Shown: positions 37,201-48,719 of the stretch, piece by piece
Layout of the letters: each line of letters begins with the position of its first letter
Position numbering within the stretch: the first letter of the stretch is position 1
Assembly: GCA_964057225.1 (NCBI GenBank)
Contig: OZ059894.1
Span: 7,326,131 to 7,390,130, forward strand
DNA: 64,000 nucleotides
Direction: 5' to 3'
Origin: Auanema rhodensis
Lineage: Eukaryota; Nematoda; Chromadorea; Rhabditida; Rhabditidae
Position numbers and translations under genes: made by a program
The notes under the pieces: model-generated
The model's input: the letters and a program-made list of their open reading frames with translations, nothing else
Told to the model about the DNA's origin: nothing
Database searches by the model: none

Positions 37201-37530
37201 GTTACTACAGACTCTTTTACGAGAATCTGGCTCCGCCCTTTTTCAGCTCAGCCATATATAACAGTATGAACATTGAAAAAGATCGGAAGTTATTTCAATT
37301 GTACAACGTGTATGGCTTCTGTATGTTCTTGTTCTTTCAAATTTCTTCTTTGAATCTTTCGAACTTTTTTAAAAGCATTTTATAATTAGTGTTTTTCTAC
37401 AGCTTTGTGTTACTATTTGCTTTCACTCTCAGAATATGTTTTTATTTTTTCTATTTATTATTAGCTACCTGATGATTATCATATACTATTATAACTTTTG
37501 TATAATATTATTTTTCATTTCATACTATCT
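31225..37530. other. Intergenic region between the GPCR and the phosphate transporter
   Basis: About 6.3 kb of mostly AT-rich DNA without a supported gene. Minus-strand frames at 32421-32690, 33829-34197 and 35206-35469 lack splice structure and recognisable domains. A less AT-rich island at about 35870-36330 and pyrimidine-rich DNA from 36980 to 37260 stand out; the latter may be part of the transporter promoter. Confidence 0.55.
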
Positions 37531-37538
37531 TTTTCAGA

Positions 37539-40472
37539 ATGCTTGATACAATTATTAATTATGCTCCGAACTGGACTGGAGATCTCACATGGCTTCTCAT
37601 TGTTGCCTTCATCTTTGCCTTCTGGGTCTCTTATGGTATGGGAGCAAACGACTCCTGTAATGATTGGGGACCAGCTGTTGGAGCTGGTACTGTAACACTG
37701 TGGCAAGCTTACATTCTTTGCGGAATCTTCAACACCATTGGTGCCATTTTACTCGGTTAGTTATACTCTTAATCCATTTGTATAGTTACGATAATCTATT
37801 GAAATTCACATCTAACACATCTATTTGATGTGTGATCGGATTGATTTTCACTCTCTTCCGATAATCCCGTTTCATGAAATTAACGATCAAAATTCAATAA
37901 CAATAATATTTGATATTCATGATATCACACGTGCGCCTTTCTTTAAAAGTGATCAGAAAAAAACTGACTGAGAGATTAAGAAGAGAAAGTTGAGCAAAAA
38001 TACTAAATATTAATGAAATTCAATTTTCAAACCTTGAAAACTCATTTACATTCGTAAATTACATGTTGTACTCATGGTTGTTGGAAATACTGGATAAATT
38101 TCCAAATGAAAACATTTATTTCTGAACAGAGATAACATAATTCGGAACATTTTAAATGAGTTAAAAGAATAATAATGATTATCATCATCATGTTGTCCTC
38201 TTTACTTGATAAGTGATTATAAACACTTTAAAACGATATTTTTTTCTGAAAAATAGAAGCCATCTAGACAGGCAGTCGTCGTCTATCCCCACCTCTATTT
38301 TTCTACCCAATCAACATAACAACACAACCAAAGCGCTCTCTCAGTGACCGGTCGAATATTTGTCTCTCTCTTTGTTCTTTTTTACTCTGTTTCTCATCAT
38401 CACCATCATCTCTTTGTACCTTTTTCGTTTTCGCATCTCATTCGAGGTTACGGTAACTGATGAAGACGCCGACAAAGTTGAATGAAGGAATAGAAATCGA
38501 CGAAATAGGAACGCATGATGATAACTACAAACAACTGAAATCGTGTGTTAGGCTTTTTATTTTTCTAATTTCTTTAATATAATCCTTGTCATGTTGTTGA
38601 AGTATGCCAGCAAAGCATAAGCATTAACTGAAGTTGTTTTAACTATTTTCTAAAAACGTCGTGTAATTTCTGGGTGGGAAAAAACAGTATCATAAATTTC
38701 ATCAAATAGTTTATTCATTATTCTTTTAGTTTTGTTTGGATAGCCTTATTTTAAGTATTTCATTTACAGGTTACAAAGTAACAGAAACTTTACGGTCGGG
38801 TATTGTAGATGCATCCATCTTTGATGTTTATGCTATTTACAATCATTCAACTAACTCATATCAAGTTGTTGATCATTGTGGTAATTCCACACTTGTTGGT
38901 AAGTATATGAATATGAATATTAATTCTTATCATACTATTTTTCAGCTGGATATCGGCCACCAGCTTTATCCAACGATACCAGCCCAGTGGAATGTGCCAA
39001 GTATACATCAGTTGATTTCATGATTGGACAGACTGGAGCTATGGCTGGAGTAGCTGCTTTCATGGTAGTTTCATCCGTCTACAAGATTCCTGTATCTGCT
39101 ACACATGCTATTGTGGGAGGTTCTTTAGCTGCTTCGCTTTACCTAAGAGGAAATATCGGTATCAGATGGGCTGAAGTTTTAAATATTGGTTAGTTTTACT
39201 TCAACTTTCGCAGAGTAATTTATCCGTTGTTTTAGTTATTTCCTGGTTTGTCTCTCCTGTTATTGCCGGAATAATATCAGCTGCCTTCTACATTGCTGTC
39301 AAGTTTACTGTCTTGATCAGACCTGATACTTTCAAAGCTGCCCTCAAAGCTTGTCCAGTTTTCATGATGATCACTTTGACAATCAACTTGTATGCCTGTA
39401 TTTTCGACGGATCAAAATGTAACAACAAACCATCTAACTATTCATAATATCAAATTTAGATCTTGGCTTTGATAAATTAAACTCATGGCAAGCTTTCCTT
39501 GTTGCTTTTGGCGCTGGAGTTTTCGGATGGCTCATCCTCACTTTCCCACTTAAGAACTGGTTAAGAAACCGTGCTCATCGTCTTTTCAACGAAGAACAGA
39601 GAAAAGATCAAATTAGATTGGAGAAGGGTATTGTAAGTAAGTGAATTATGAATCTTTTCTCCTATTTGAGCTACATTTTGCTTTTCATCAATTTTGATTT
39701 TTATAGAAGAAACTATTTCGAAGAAAGTCACTGACATGAAGGTTCCTGAGGTTGATATGAGCACTATTAAAGATCTTCCATGGTACAAATACTTCTACGC
39801 TGCCGTTCCAGAAGAACGACTCACCACAAAGGTAAATTTTCTTTCACCCTATATGTTTGAAATTGACTTGTTCAGGTCTTCAATGCTCTTCAAATTGTAT
39901 CTTCTTCTATGCTCTCATTCACTCATGGAGCTAATGACACCGGAAACACTGTTGGACCACTTCTTGCTGTTTGGCTTTGTTACCAAACAGGATATGCCTT
40001 TATTGCTGCTGAGACCAGAGACGATTCTCAAGTTCTCTTAGCTTTTGGAGCTATAGCTATGATTGTTGGTTTTGTCACCCTCGGACATAGAACCATCAAG
40101 CTTATCGCAAAAGAAATTACCGTTGATATGAGCCCAGTATCTGGATTCTGTATTGAAGTCGGAACAGCATTCACTGTACTTGTCTGTGTGAAGCTTGGTA
40201 AGTGTGAACCAAATATTGAAAAATGAATTAATGTATAATGCTTAATTAATAATTAATTAAACACAATAAGACATATATTTTTTCCAGGTATCCCTGTTTC
40301 GTCCACTCATTGTGCTGTAGGAGCTGTCGTATTTGTTGGATTGGCAAAATCCACCAGTGAAGGAGTGTCATTTGCCACCTTCAGAAAAATTTGCATTGTC
40401 TGGCTTCTCTGTTTCCCGGTCTCCGCTGTCATTGCCGTAGCCACCACTATGGTGTTGGTTCGAATTTTCTAA
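37539..40472 (+). CDS. PiT-family sodium-dependent phosphate transporter
   Basis: Eight exons (37539-37755, 38770-38898, 38946-39188, 39236-39418, 39460-39636, 39707-39831, 39876-40197, 40288-40472) encode 526 residues, a normal length for SLC20/PiT inorganic-phosphate symporters of the plasma membrane. The two inverted halves are visible: GANDSCNDWG with later IPVSATHAIVGG in the first, and HGANDTGNTVG with SGFCIEVG and IPVSSTHCAVGA in the second. A charged loop (about residues 260-320) separates them. Both GAND aspartates and both Ser-x-Thr-His motifs are present. In the first half, the Glu that normally follows in FET is Asn (GIFNTIGA). The first intron is about 1 kb. A TTTTTTCAG directly before the ATG suggests a trans-splice acceptor. 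Confidence 0.92.
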
Positions 40473-41245
40473 ATTAATATTTTCACAAAAAAGATCATGG
40501 AGAATATTTATTTTCCGACAATCTTTACATTAACAAGCGTTTTGTTATCACTCGTAGGCAAAGAGATTTTTAATTTTTTTCGCACATCATCATCAATACA
40601 TTATGATAAGAAATCAATCATAATATTATAATATAGAATTTATAACTTTCATTCAAAGCATGAATATTCAACTGAATTAAATAATACGGATCCCAAAATT
40701 TAGTAATTTCATGCTTAGTGTATATAAAACATTTTCCTGTAAAATATTATTTTCGAATAATTTTTTAAAATGATTTTTTTTTGTGTGATTCTATCAATAT
40801 GTTTAGCATTTCATTGATTGAGTACAGCTGTATAGCATTTAACAGCTCATATTAGATACTCTTGCTTTACGATTTCCTTGCTGAATTACGATACAATAAA
40901 TTTTTACATGCATATTATATATTAATACATAATAATACTTGATTTAAAAAATTATCATTTGTATATATATAGATTATTTTTTGAATATGGAAACTAAAGA
41001 AGTTTTAATTTTGCTCCATTTTCCCCTTTTTCCAAAAACTTTTTTCTGAAGATTCAGTTATATCATAGCAAGTAGAATTTAAAAAGATGTTATTGTAATC
41101 AAATCGTTGATTAAATATTGGTAAGTCGGAAATAATATGTAACATATTTTATAATATTTTAATTTTTCTCCTATTAAACGTTAGTATAATACACAAATAT
41201 TGATTACTTTATTAATTTAAATCCATGAATAAATGAATTCAGAGT
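40473..41245. other. Intergenic region between convergent genes
   Basis: The transporter and the first lectin gene converge here. Only AT-rich DNA with possible poly(A) signals (for example CAATAAA near 40895) is seen. Confidence 0.5.
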
Positions 41246-43168
41246 TTATTTTGCTGTCCACTTCAAGTGCCAACCATGTTTAGTAATCTGTTCATCTGTG
41301 GTAAACCTCATAGAAAGGTTCTCAGAAGTAGAAGTTATATTATATGGAACGGTAATGATACCAGATAGTCTGAAATTAAAAAGCTTCAATTTTTTTTCAA
41401 ACGATATTTTACAATTTCTAAAAAATAAAAATAAAATGCTAAACAAGATGATAATGCTATCTTCTGGAATAAGTATAATACATCAGTTAATAACTTACTG
41501 TTCTAAGTAAAGGCCGCTTGGACTTGGTCCATCATAAATGGTAAGAACATCAAACCTACTCTCAGTTTCGAAATCATCTATTACAAGTGTGATCTGAAAA
41601 ATAGATATGAAAAGAGATATTCAAAACATAATTTGTTCTACTTTTGTACCAGGTGGTCCTACTATGAAATAGGACTGATCAACTAAATTAGAATATTCAT
41701 TTGGATAGTTAGGTGATTGCATTTCTCCAGATTCTCCAGTTTGATGAACATCCGGAAGATCGGAACTGAAATAGTGCTTAATGTATTTCAAATAATTTGA
41801 GTATATTTACACAGCTGTAAAGGTAGCATTGAAACCTCTTTGGGTATTGTCAGAATCAGTATGGAATAATACTGTCATCATAGGCCCAGCGGACATTTGG
41901 TCAGTTGTATTCTTATAATCATCATATCTGAATATCATTAAATGAATATTACTTGTTTCTTAAAGGAATGAGATTTCTAAAAACGGTCTAGGTTGTTCGA
42001 GCTTTGAATATAAACCGAAAATGAAAGTGTTTTCCCGATCCTAAAACCTCTAGATAAACCAATAATATTTACCATCTAGTTACTTCGATTTTAAGTTATG
42101 TCTTAAACTTACTTATGAATTCGTTGGCTTATTAAAGTTGTGTTTCCTTCATAAACGGATACGAAATCATCTGGGGTATCAACATCATAAGAGTTCAAAC
42201 GGAAGAGGATGAAAGACGTGTTAACAGGAGCTAAAAAATCATCAGATAAAATTTATATTGTTTAATTTAATGAAAAAAATATATAAAAAAGTTTTACCAA
42301 TGAGAAGCCAAACACAATCCAAATCATTATAATAATTATTTGGATAATTTGGACTTGTGAACGTTCCTGATTCACCTTGAATTGTGACCACACCCTCACA
42401 GCTGAAATATTATCTTCATAGACCGAATTAATCTTTGAAAATTTGCAAAAACACATTCAAGTAAACTGATTATGCTACAAGATTTTTGTATTATTTACAT
42501 TTTTGGTCGATATGTACAAAGCGGGTACTGAATATCAGAGCATGGGGCTGTTGTTAAACCAGAATCGTTCACATTTAAGGGAACACGGAATACTGTACAA
42601 TCACCGTGCTGACTTGGTTCGCCTGATAATGTTTCATATTTATGATTGAAATCATGAGAAAGTTTATATTTTGCATACCTTCATACCAATAGCCAAAAAC
42701 ACCTGTTCCATCCGGCCATATAAATTTGCCATCCGTAGCCCGAGTGGCGCCAGTCCAGGGAGGAAGGAATAACCCTTTAGTGACATCTGAAATGATTTCC
42801 AATTAGTTTGCGTATTGTAAACCAGTTTTCAACCTATAGCTCCATTTTTTTGATCCATATCATGAATTTCTGCTAGAACACCTCCTTTGCTTGCACAGAA
42901 AGCTTGAGCTTCGTCATGATTAACTAATGTGTCTCCTAAGAAAAAGCATGTAGTAGATTCATGATTGAAAGTCCATCCTGTCACATTTGGACACAAAGAA
43001 GAAGAATCTTGTGCCTTAGCTGAAAAAATGGAGAAAAATTCGGAAAAAAACCAGAAAATGAATGAAATGAAGCTTAAATGTTCATTTCAAACACCACTGT
43101 AGATGTGTTGAATATGACATACCCAGCTGTATGAAGCCGTAGAAAAACAGTAACAGAAGCTGAAACAT
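41246..43168 (-). CDS. Secreted C-type lectin-CUB-CUB protein A
   Basis: Ten exons in order: 43123-43168, 42834-43019, 42679-42786, 42499-42622, 42298-42401, 42113-42230, 41811-41927, 41642-41765, 41499-41593 and 41246-41369; 381 residues. A signal peptide (MFQLLLLFFYGFIQL) leads into a C-type-lectin-like domain with GWTFNHESSTCFF, FCASKGG, FIWPDGT, GEPSQHGDC and PLCTYRP. The Gln-Pro-Asp or Glu-Pro-Asn and Trp-Asn-Asp calcium motifs are not clearly present, so sugar binding is doubtful. Two CUB domains follow: C-EGVVTIQGESGTFTSPNYP, then SPNYPNEY to the end. This architecture is common in secreted nematode lectins linked to gut or immune responses. Exon 4, intron 4 and most of exon 5 are identical to gene B. 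Confidence 0.9.
42323..42607. repeat. 285-bp patch identical to 44952-45236
   Basis: Starting at ATCATTATAATAATTATTTG and ending at ACAATCACCGT, this patch is identical in lectin genes A and B, including the whole 97-bp intron 4. The exons outside it differ clearly, which is the signature of gene conversion. Confidence 0.88.
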
Positions 43169-43763
43169 AGCTGTTACCGACTAAATCTTTCTTATCAATC
43201 ATAACTAACACAATTAAAAACTTCTAAATCATATTGTCTATTGATTGCCATAAAATCTAAATGGCCATAAAATTGAAAAAAGATTATGAATTCTCAAATG
43301 ATTTTAAATTAGTTTTAGGTATATAAAATATTTCCCAGTTACAACTGTATAATCCTCATCTTATATATTTCACTACAAGAAATTGAAGGCTTGTATGAGA
43401 TTCGAATTCTTAATTGTACTTCTTAATCCGGTTTATATAGATGATGAAGTTCCTGCTGCTCAAAGCTCACAGTTCAGGATAAAAATTAACTTTTGTTCAC
43501 TCTTTGCATAAATTTTTCACCTGACCAAACCGTTTGGCTCGAATCGGCTCAGATCCGCCCAATGTATCGTTATGTTTTAAATTTCACGAAAAAATAACGA
43601 ACAGTTTAGAGATAGAATAAAAAAAACGTTGTGAACATGGTTTGTACAAGGAAAATGAGAATCTAGATGTTATTGATGAATTTTTTACATTTTTTGATTC
43701 TGGCCATAATTATTATTTATCTTATATTTGATTGCAAATAAAAAAAAACAAAAAAAATACAAA

Positions 43764-45813
43764 TTAAGCATGACTGTCATCTTCATACGCAATCCATTTC
43801 ATATGAAAACCACTAAGATTGATATTTCTATCTGATCGGAATGTCATCCAAACTTTTTCACTACCTGCTGTTAAGTTATGTGCAAAAATGTGACCAGACG
43901 CACTGTAAAAAATTTAAAAATTTTAAATTCATAGTTTTATAAAAAGTTTGAAAAAAGAAAAGGAGGTTTGTTGAGGTTTGTTGAGGTTTGTTAAAGTTTC
44001 TTAAGGTTTGTTAAGGTTTGTTAAAGTTTGTTACAGTTTGTTAAAGTTTCTTGAGGTTTGTTGAGGTTTGTTAAGGTTTGTTGAAGTTTGTTAAGGTTTG
44101 TTGAGTTTTGTTAAGGTTTGTTAAGGTTTGATAAAGTTTGTTAAAGTATCTTAAGGTTTGTTAAGTTTTGTCGAGGTTGGTTGAAGTTTTTGAGGTTTAT
44201 TAAAGTTTGTTAAAGTTTGTAAGATATATAAGATAAGTTAAATGATTTCTTACCTCATTAATAGAATTCTTTCATCACTATCTGGTTCTGCTTGACAATA
44301 CATTTCGACTCTGTCAACATTAGGTTCAGTATTGAAATCATCTATTTGAATTGAAATCTGACGAAAAATAAAAATTAAAAGATTTATGTATATGATCTAA
44401 CTAAAGTTCCAGGTGGTCCTTCTATGTAATAATTCTGATGAACTAGATCAGGATAATTATTTGGATAGTTAAGTGAAGTAATATCTCCAGATGTTCCAGT
44501 TTGTCGAATTTCCGGATAATTTGGACTAAAATAGTATTATGTGAAGTTGATTCAATCATTTCTTACACAGCTATGAACGAAGCTTTGAAACCTTTATTTG
44601 GAGCATTAGCATCAGTACGGAATAGTACTGTCATCATATTTCCAATTGAATCATAAGTGTTTTTTTCTGATAGATCATGTCCAAGGTAACTGAAAAATAA
44701 TAAAATTAAAATTAATTATTTCATATAATTTATGAGAAAAAATATTTTTTTCTTTTCAAACTCACTAATGAATATAATTTCTGGTATCTGTCGTATTTCC
44801 TTCATATAAAATAATATAATCAGGATATCCATGAACATCATAATCATCGAATATCAAACTAATGAATGAAGTATTTACAGGAGCTACAACATCATGAAGA
44901 TATACACTTCTACTGAATATTCTTACCAACGAGAAGCCAAACACAGGTTACATCATTATAATAATTATTTGGATAATTTGGACTTGTGAACGTTCCTGAT
45001 TCACCTTGAATTGTGACCACACCCTCACAGCTGAAATATTATCTTCATAGACCGAATTAATCTTTGAAAATTTGCAAAAACACATTCAAGTAAACTGATT
45101 ATGCTACAAGATTTTTGTATTATTTACATTTTTGGTCGATATGTACAAAGCGGGTACTGAATATCAGAGCATGGGGCTGTTGTTAAACCAGAATCGTTCA
45201 CATTTAAGGGAACACGGAATACTGTACAATCACCGTTTTTACTGGGTTCTCCTTAATTTATTCTTTCATTTTCATTAACTATGTTCAGTATGCTATTGAT
45301 ATTTTGAAAAATCGTTGTACCTAATCCCCAGTAATTCCCAATATCAGTTCCATCAGGCCATGTGAACTTGTCTACACCGCGTTTTGCGCCCGTCCATGGT
45401 GGGACGAACAGTGGTTGAGATGATTCTGAAGTTATGTAAGATGAATCCATGAATGCTCAATATAATCAGACTGACTTATGAGTTCGCTATGATGATACTT
45501 ATCACGAATTTCAGCTAGAATACCTCCTTTGCTCGCACAGAAAGCTTGAGCTTCATCATGATTAACTAATGTGTCTCCTAAGAAAAAGCATGTACTAGAT
45601 TCATGATTGAAAGTCCATCCTGTCACGTTTGGACACAAAGAAGAAGAATCTTGTGCCTTAGCTGAAAAAACGGGAAAAAATTCGGAAAAAAACCAAAAAA
45701 TGGAGGAAATGAAGCTTAAATGTTCATTTCAAACACCATTGTAGATGTGTTGAATATGACATACCCAGCTGTATGAAGCCGTAGAAAAACAGTAACAGAA
45801 GCTGAAACATCAT
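43764..45813 (-). CDS. Secreted C-type lectin-CUB-CUB protein B (left arm)
   Basis: Exons 45765-45813, 45476-45661, 45321-45425, 45128-45251, 44927-45030, 44766-44883, 44567-44689, 44402-44525, 44254-44357 and 43764-43902; 391 residues starting at the first of two ATGs (MMFQLL). Same layout as A: signal peptide, lectin-like domain (FVPPWTGAKRG, FTWPDGTDIGNYW, GEPSKNGDC), then two CUB domains (TSPNYPNNYYNDVTC; TSLNYPNNYPDL). The lectin domain lacks a clear EPN/QPD or WND motif. The last intron carries a 260-bp decamer repeat. The gene is 3' of gene A in the same direction, and its first exon and 5' flank are close to those of A. Confidence 0.91.
43961..44220. repeat. Intronic decamer repeat, about 26 units
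   Basis: Tandem 10-bp units of the form TTAAGGTTTG, TTGAGGTTTG and TTAAAGTTTG/C in the last intron of lectin gene B. It is not the nematode telomere repeat TTAGGC. The matching tract in the right arm has about 40 units. Confidence 0.93.
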
Positions 45814-46528
45814 CGATGCAAAATAAATCATTCTTATCAGTTATAACTAACACAATTAAAAACTTCTAAATCATATTGATTGCTATGCATATGAATGTAC
45901 ATCTAGAGCATAGATTAAACATCTATAAAGAACTTCAGTTTAGTTGATCATCACATCATTTCAACACTTTTGTGATAAAAGTTCACAAGGAAATGAAATG
46001 AATAAGTCAATTGAAGAACTATCTTCTGCTAGTTTAACGATCGAATATCCTAATTCTTCACTGAAAAACACATTTGGATTGAGGAGAAGTGGAAGAGTTT
46101 CAGGGTTTTTCATAAAAATTCCGACATAAAAACGAAAAAAATACAAAAAAAACTGGAAAATGGAAAAAAAAATTTATTCGAATGTCGAATAAGAATTTTG
46201 ATATAAAAAGAATGTTACATATAGTAAATATGAATTGTTGTAATTATAACATAATTTTTATAAAAAAATCATTCAAATGACTCATTTTCAAGAAAAAATG
46301 TTATTTTAAATATATTTCACATAAGTAAATGAGTAAATAAGTAAGTGATATGAATGAATTTTCGTAAATATAATAAAGAAATCGAGAGAAAAGTTGGATA
46401 AACGATATGTTATACACTAATCCTGATCAATTCCTCTCATTATCTTCGGAAAATAATTCAAAGTTTAATCAGGCATTTGACAAATATTTTTTGTTTTCTT
46501 GGCAACTTGAGCAGGTTTTCCGAATAAA

Positions 46529-48471
46529 TTAGCGAAGAAGAATACTTTCAGCAATCAATCTAGTTACTTGATAAGGATCACAGTTTGATGATGGACGTCT
46601 ATCTTCTAAGTAGCCCTGAATATTTCCAACACAGGTTACGGTAGGTTTACTCTACTTCGAACTCACCTTTCCTTCGGAAGCTACACCTCTTGGAATCCTA
46701 ACCGATGCCGATCTATCAGCAACACCGAATGAGAATACTTCAGCAGAAGAAGTCTCATGAAGTCCTGTTAATCTGAAAAGCAGATGTAACATCTAAGACG
46801 ATGACAAACACTATCTAACCTATGTTTGTTGTCTTCGCCGTTATGAGGATCATATGCTTGGATACATTCTTTATGAGTAACAGCAAGTTTAGGCATGGCC
46901 TGTAATCAACCGTTAAGATAACAGATGCTTCTCAAGAACTTACAGCTTCAACGGCCTTCAAACCTCCTTCAGATCTCATCTCTTCCGTGGAGAAGTTACA
47001 ATGGCATCCAGCACCATTCCAATCTCCCATTGTGGCCTAAAACACAAATATTCTCAGATAAGCGCGTTCACAACCTCGTAAAACTAACCGTCGGCTTAGG
47101 ATGGAACGTGACAGCAACTCCGAACTGTTCAGCAACTCTGTGGAGAAGATATCTCGCCATCCAAAGTTGATCTCCCATATCAATGCCTTCACAACAACCT
47201 AGTTGGAATTCCCATTGTCCTGGTGTAACTTCTAGAAAAATCAATGAAAATTATGAAATTTTGTTCTAAGTGGTGACATGCCAGCGTTAATTCCAAAAAG
47301 TTCTAAGCCAGCATGAAGACATGCGCGATAATGAGCATTAACAACTTCCCGTCCAAATACTTTTGTAGCTCCAACCGCACAATAATATGGCCCTAAATGA
47401 AGGATGACCCAGATGGTTTATTGGAATAAACTATCATACCTTGAGGAGCTGGGTAGCCGTGCTTGGGCCAACCAAGTGGATAGTCATCTCTGTCAAGGAG
47501 GAGATACTCTTGTTCCATTCCAAACCATGGCTTGTGTTTAGTAATTTTTTTCATAACATCATTACAAGCAGAACGATGGTTAGTAGCTGAAACAGAGAAC
47601 ATTCAAAGAGTTATAACTCAAAACATCCACTAACGAGCTGGTTTTCCAGTCTTATCGTAGGTTTCACACAGAACGAGTTTATGATTTCCACCCCAAAAGG
47701 GATCTGGATAAATGGCAGCTGGCTGAAAATGGACTCACTGAGCAAGGAACTCGGACACCACATGAAACTTACAACTAGGTTCATATCAGAATCCATTCCC
47801 TTTGTTGCTTGATAGGTTGAAGATCCATCGAAACTCCATGATGGGTAATCTAAATCAGGTCTGATATACCGGAGATCACTCTTGACCAAAGACGTTTTAA
47901 AAGAAAGAAATTGCTCAAATTCATTGAACACAGAGACTTTGGAACTTGCATCTCTCAAATCATATTATTTCCCTCTTTTCACTCTCCAAAAAAACTTTTT
48001 TCTCAGCAAAAGTGAACATTTGGTCAGCAAACAGTTGCTTATCTGTACTCTCATTTGAACTCTGTGGTTTGATATGAAGTGATAGACTATCGTATTCACT
48101 GCTGGTCTTTCTGATTCCCCCCCCACTTTTCATGATTTCCTTGGATTTACGTAAATGAACTAACTCTTAGCATCTCCAGGATCACTGTTTAATGTACGAG
48201 TTTTCTCTCGCAAGTTTTCTCCAGTACCATCAATCCACACGTAAGTAGCCTATAAACACATCAATCCAATCAATAATTCAAAGAAAATTTCCATTTCCTG
48301 CTCAGAAAGCGGAGAAAACGATGAGAGACTTACGAGAATTTTTTTTCCAGGAGTTTGTATGTCCAGAGATTGGTTAATAATAGGTGTTCCTAATGGTAAT
48401 TTAGTGAAATGTGATGAAAACCTGACAGATCCTGTGGCAAAACGAGATAAACTCTTCATGGTTGACATCAT
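46529..48471 (-). CDS. Glutamine synthetase (left arm)
   Basis: ATP-dependent ligation of ammonia to glutamate. Exons 48334-48471, 48165-48249, 47773-47951, 47635-47722, 47440-47586, 47282-47392, 47089-47231, 46944-47036, 46820-46899, 46667-46772 and 46529-46615; about 418 residues, longer than the usual 355-375 of eukaryotic enzymes. Signature and active-site stretches are intact: [66 protein letters not shown] and [14 protein letters not shown]. The N-terminal 24 residues are basic and hydroxyl-rich without acidic residues, like a mitochondrial targeting peptide. Intron 6 has a GC donor. The exon 3 acceptor is uncertain, so its first 24 or so residues may be wrong. Confidence 0.9.
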
Positions 48472-48705
48472 TTTGAGTTTTTTTGAATTCTATAATGAAT
48501 TTCAGTGAAAATGAGCCAAATTGAAGAAAATGAAACGGAAAGATGAGAATACAAGAGAAAATGAATAAGAAATGCTGATTCTTCAAACAAAGTTCAAGAA
48601 GAAAAGGAAAACTTGCCAGGTTTTGGAAAAAAAAGATTTGCGAGAATTGGGCAACGTTGGGAGAATACAACCAACACTACACGTCTGGGATCAACAAATG
48701 AAGTT

Positions 48706-48719
48706 CACGTGACCACGTG
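48706..48719. promoter_or_regulatory. Paired CACGTG E-boxes upstream of glutamine synthetase
   Basis: CACGTG occurs at 48706-48711 and 48714-48719, two bases apart, about 235 bp before the start codon. The first is in a TCACGTGA context, which matches the palindrome bound by bHLH-Zip factors such as TFEB/HLH-30 and MXL proteins. The pair is repeated in the right arm. Confidence 0.55.

Noticed and set aside
43961-44220. Decamer repeat as an interstitial telomere
   Set aside because: The unit is 10 bp and contains TTAAGG/TTGAGG, not the nematode TTAGGC hexamer.
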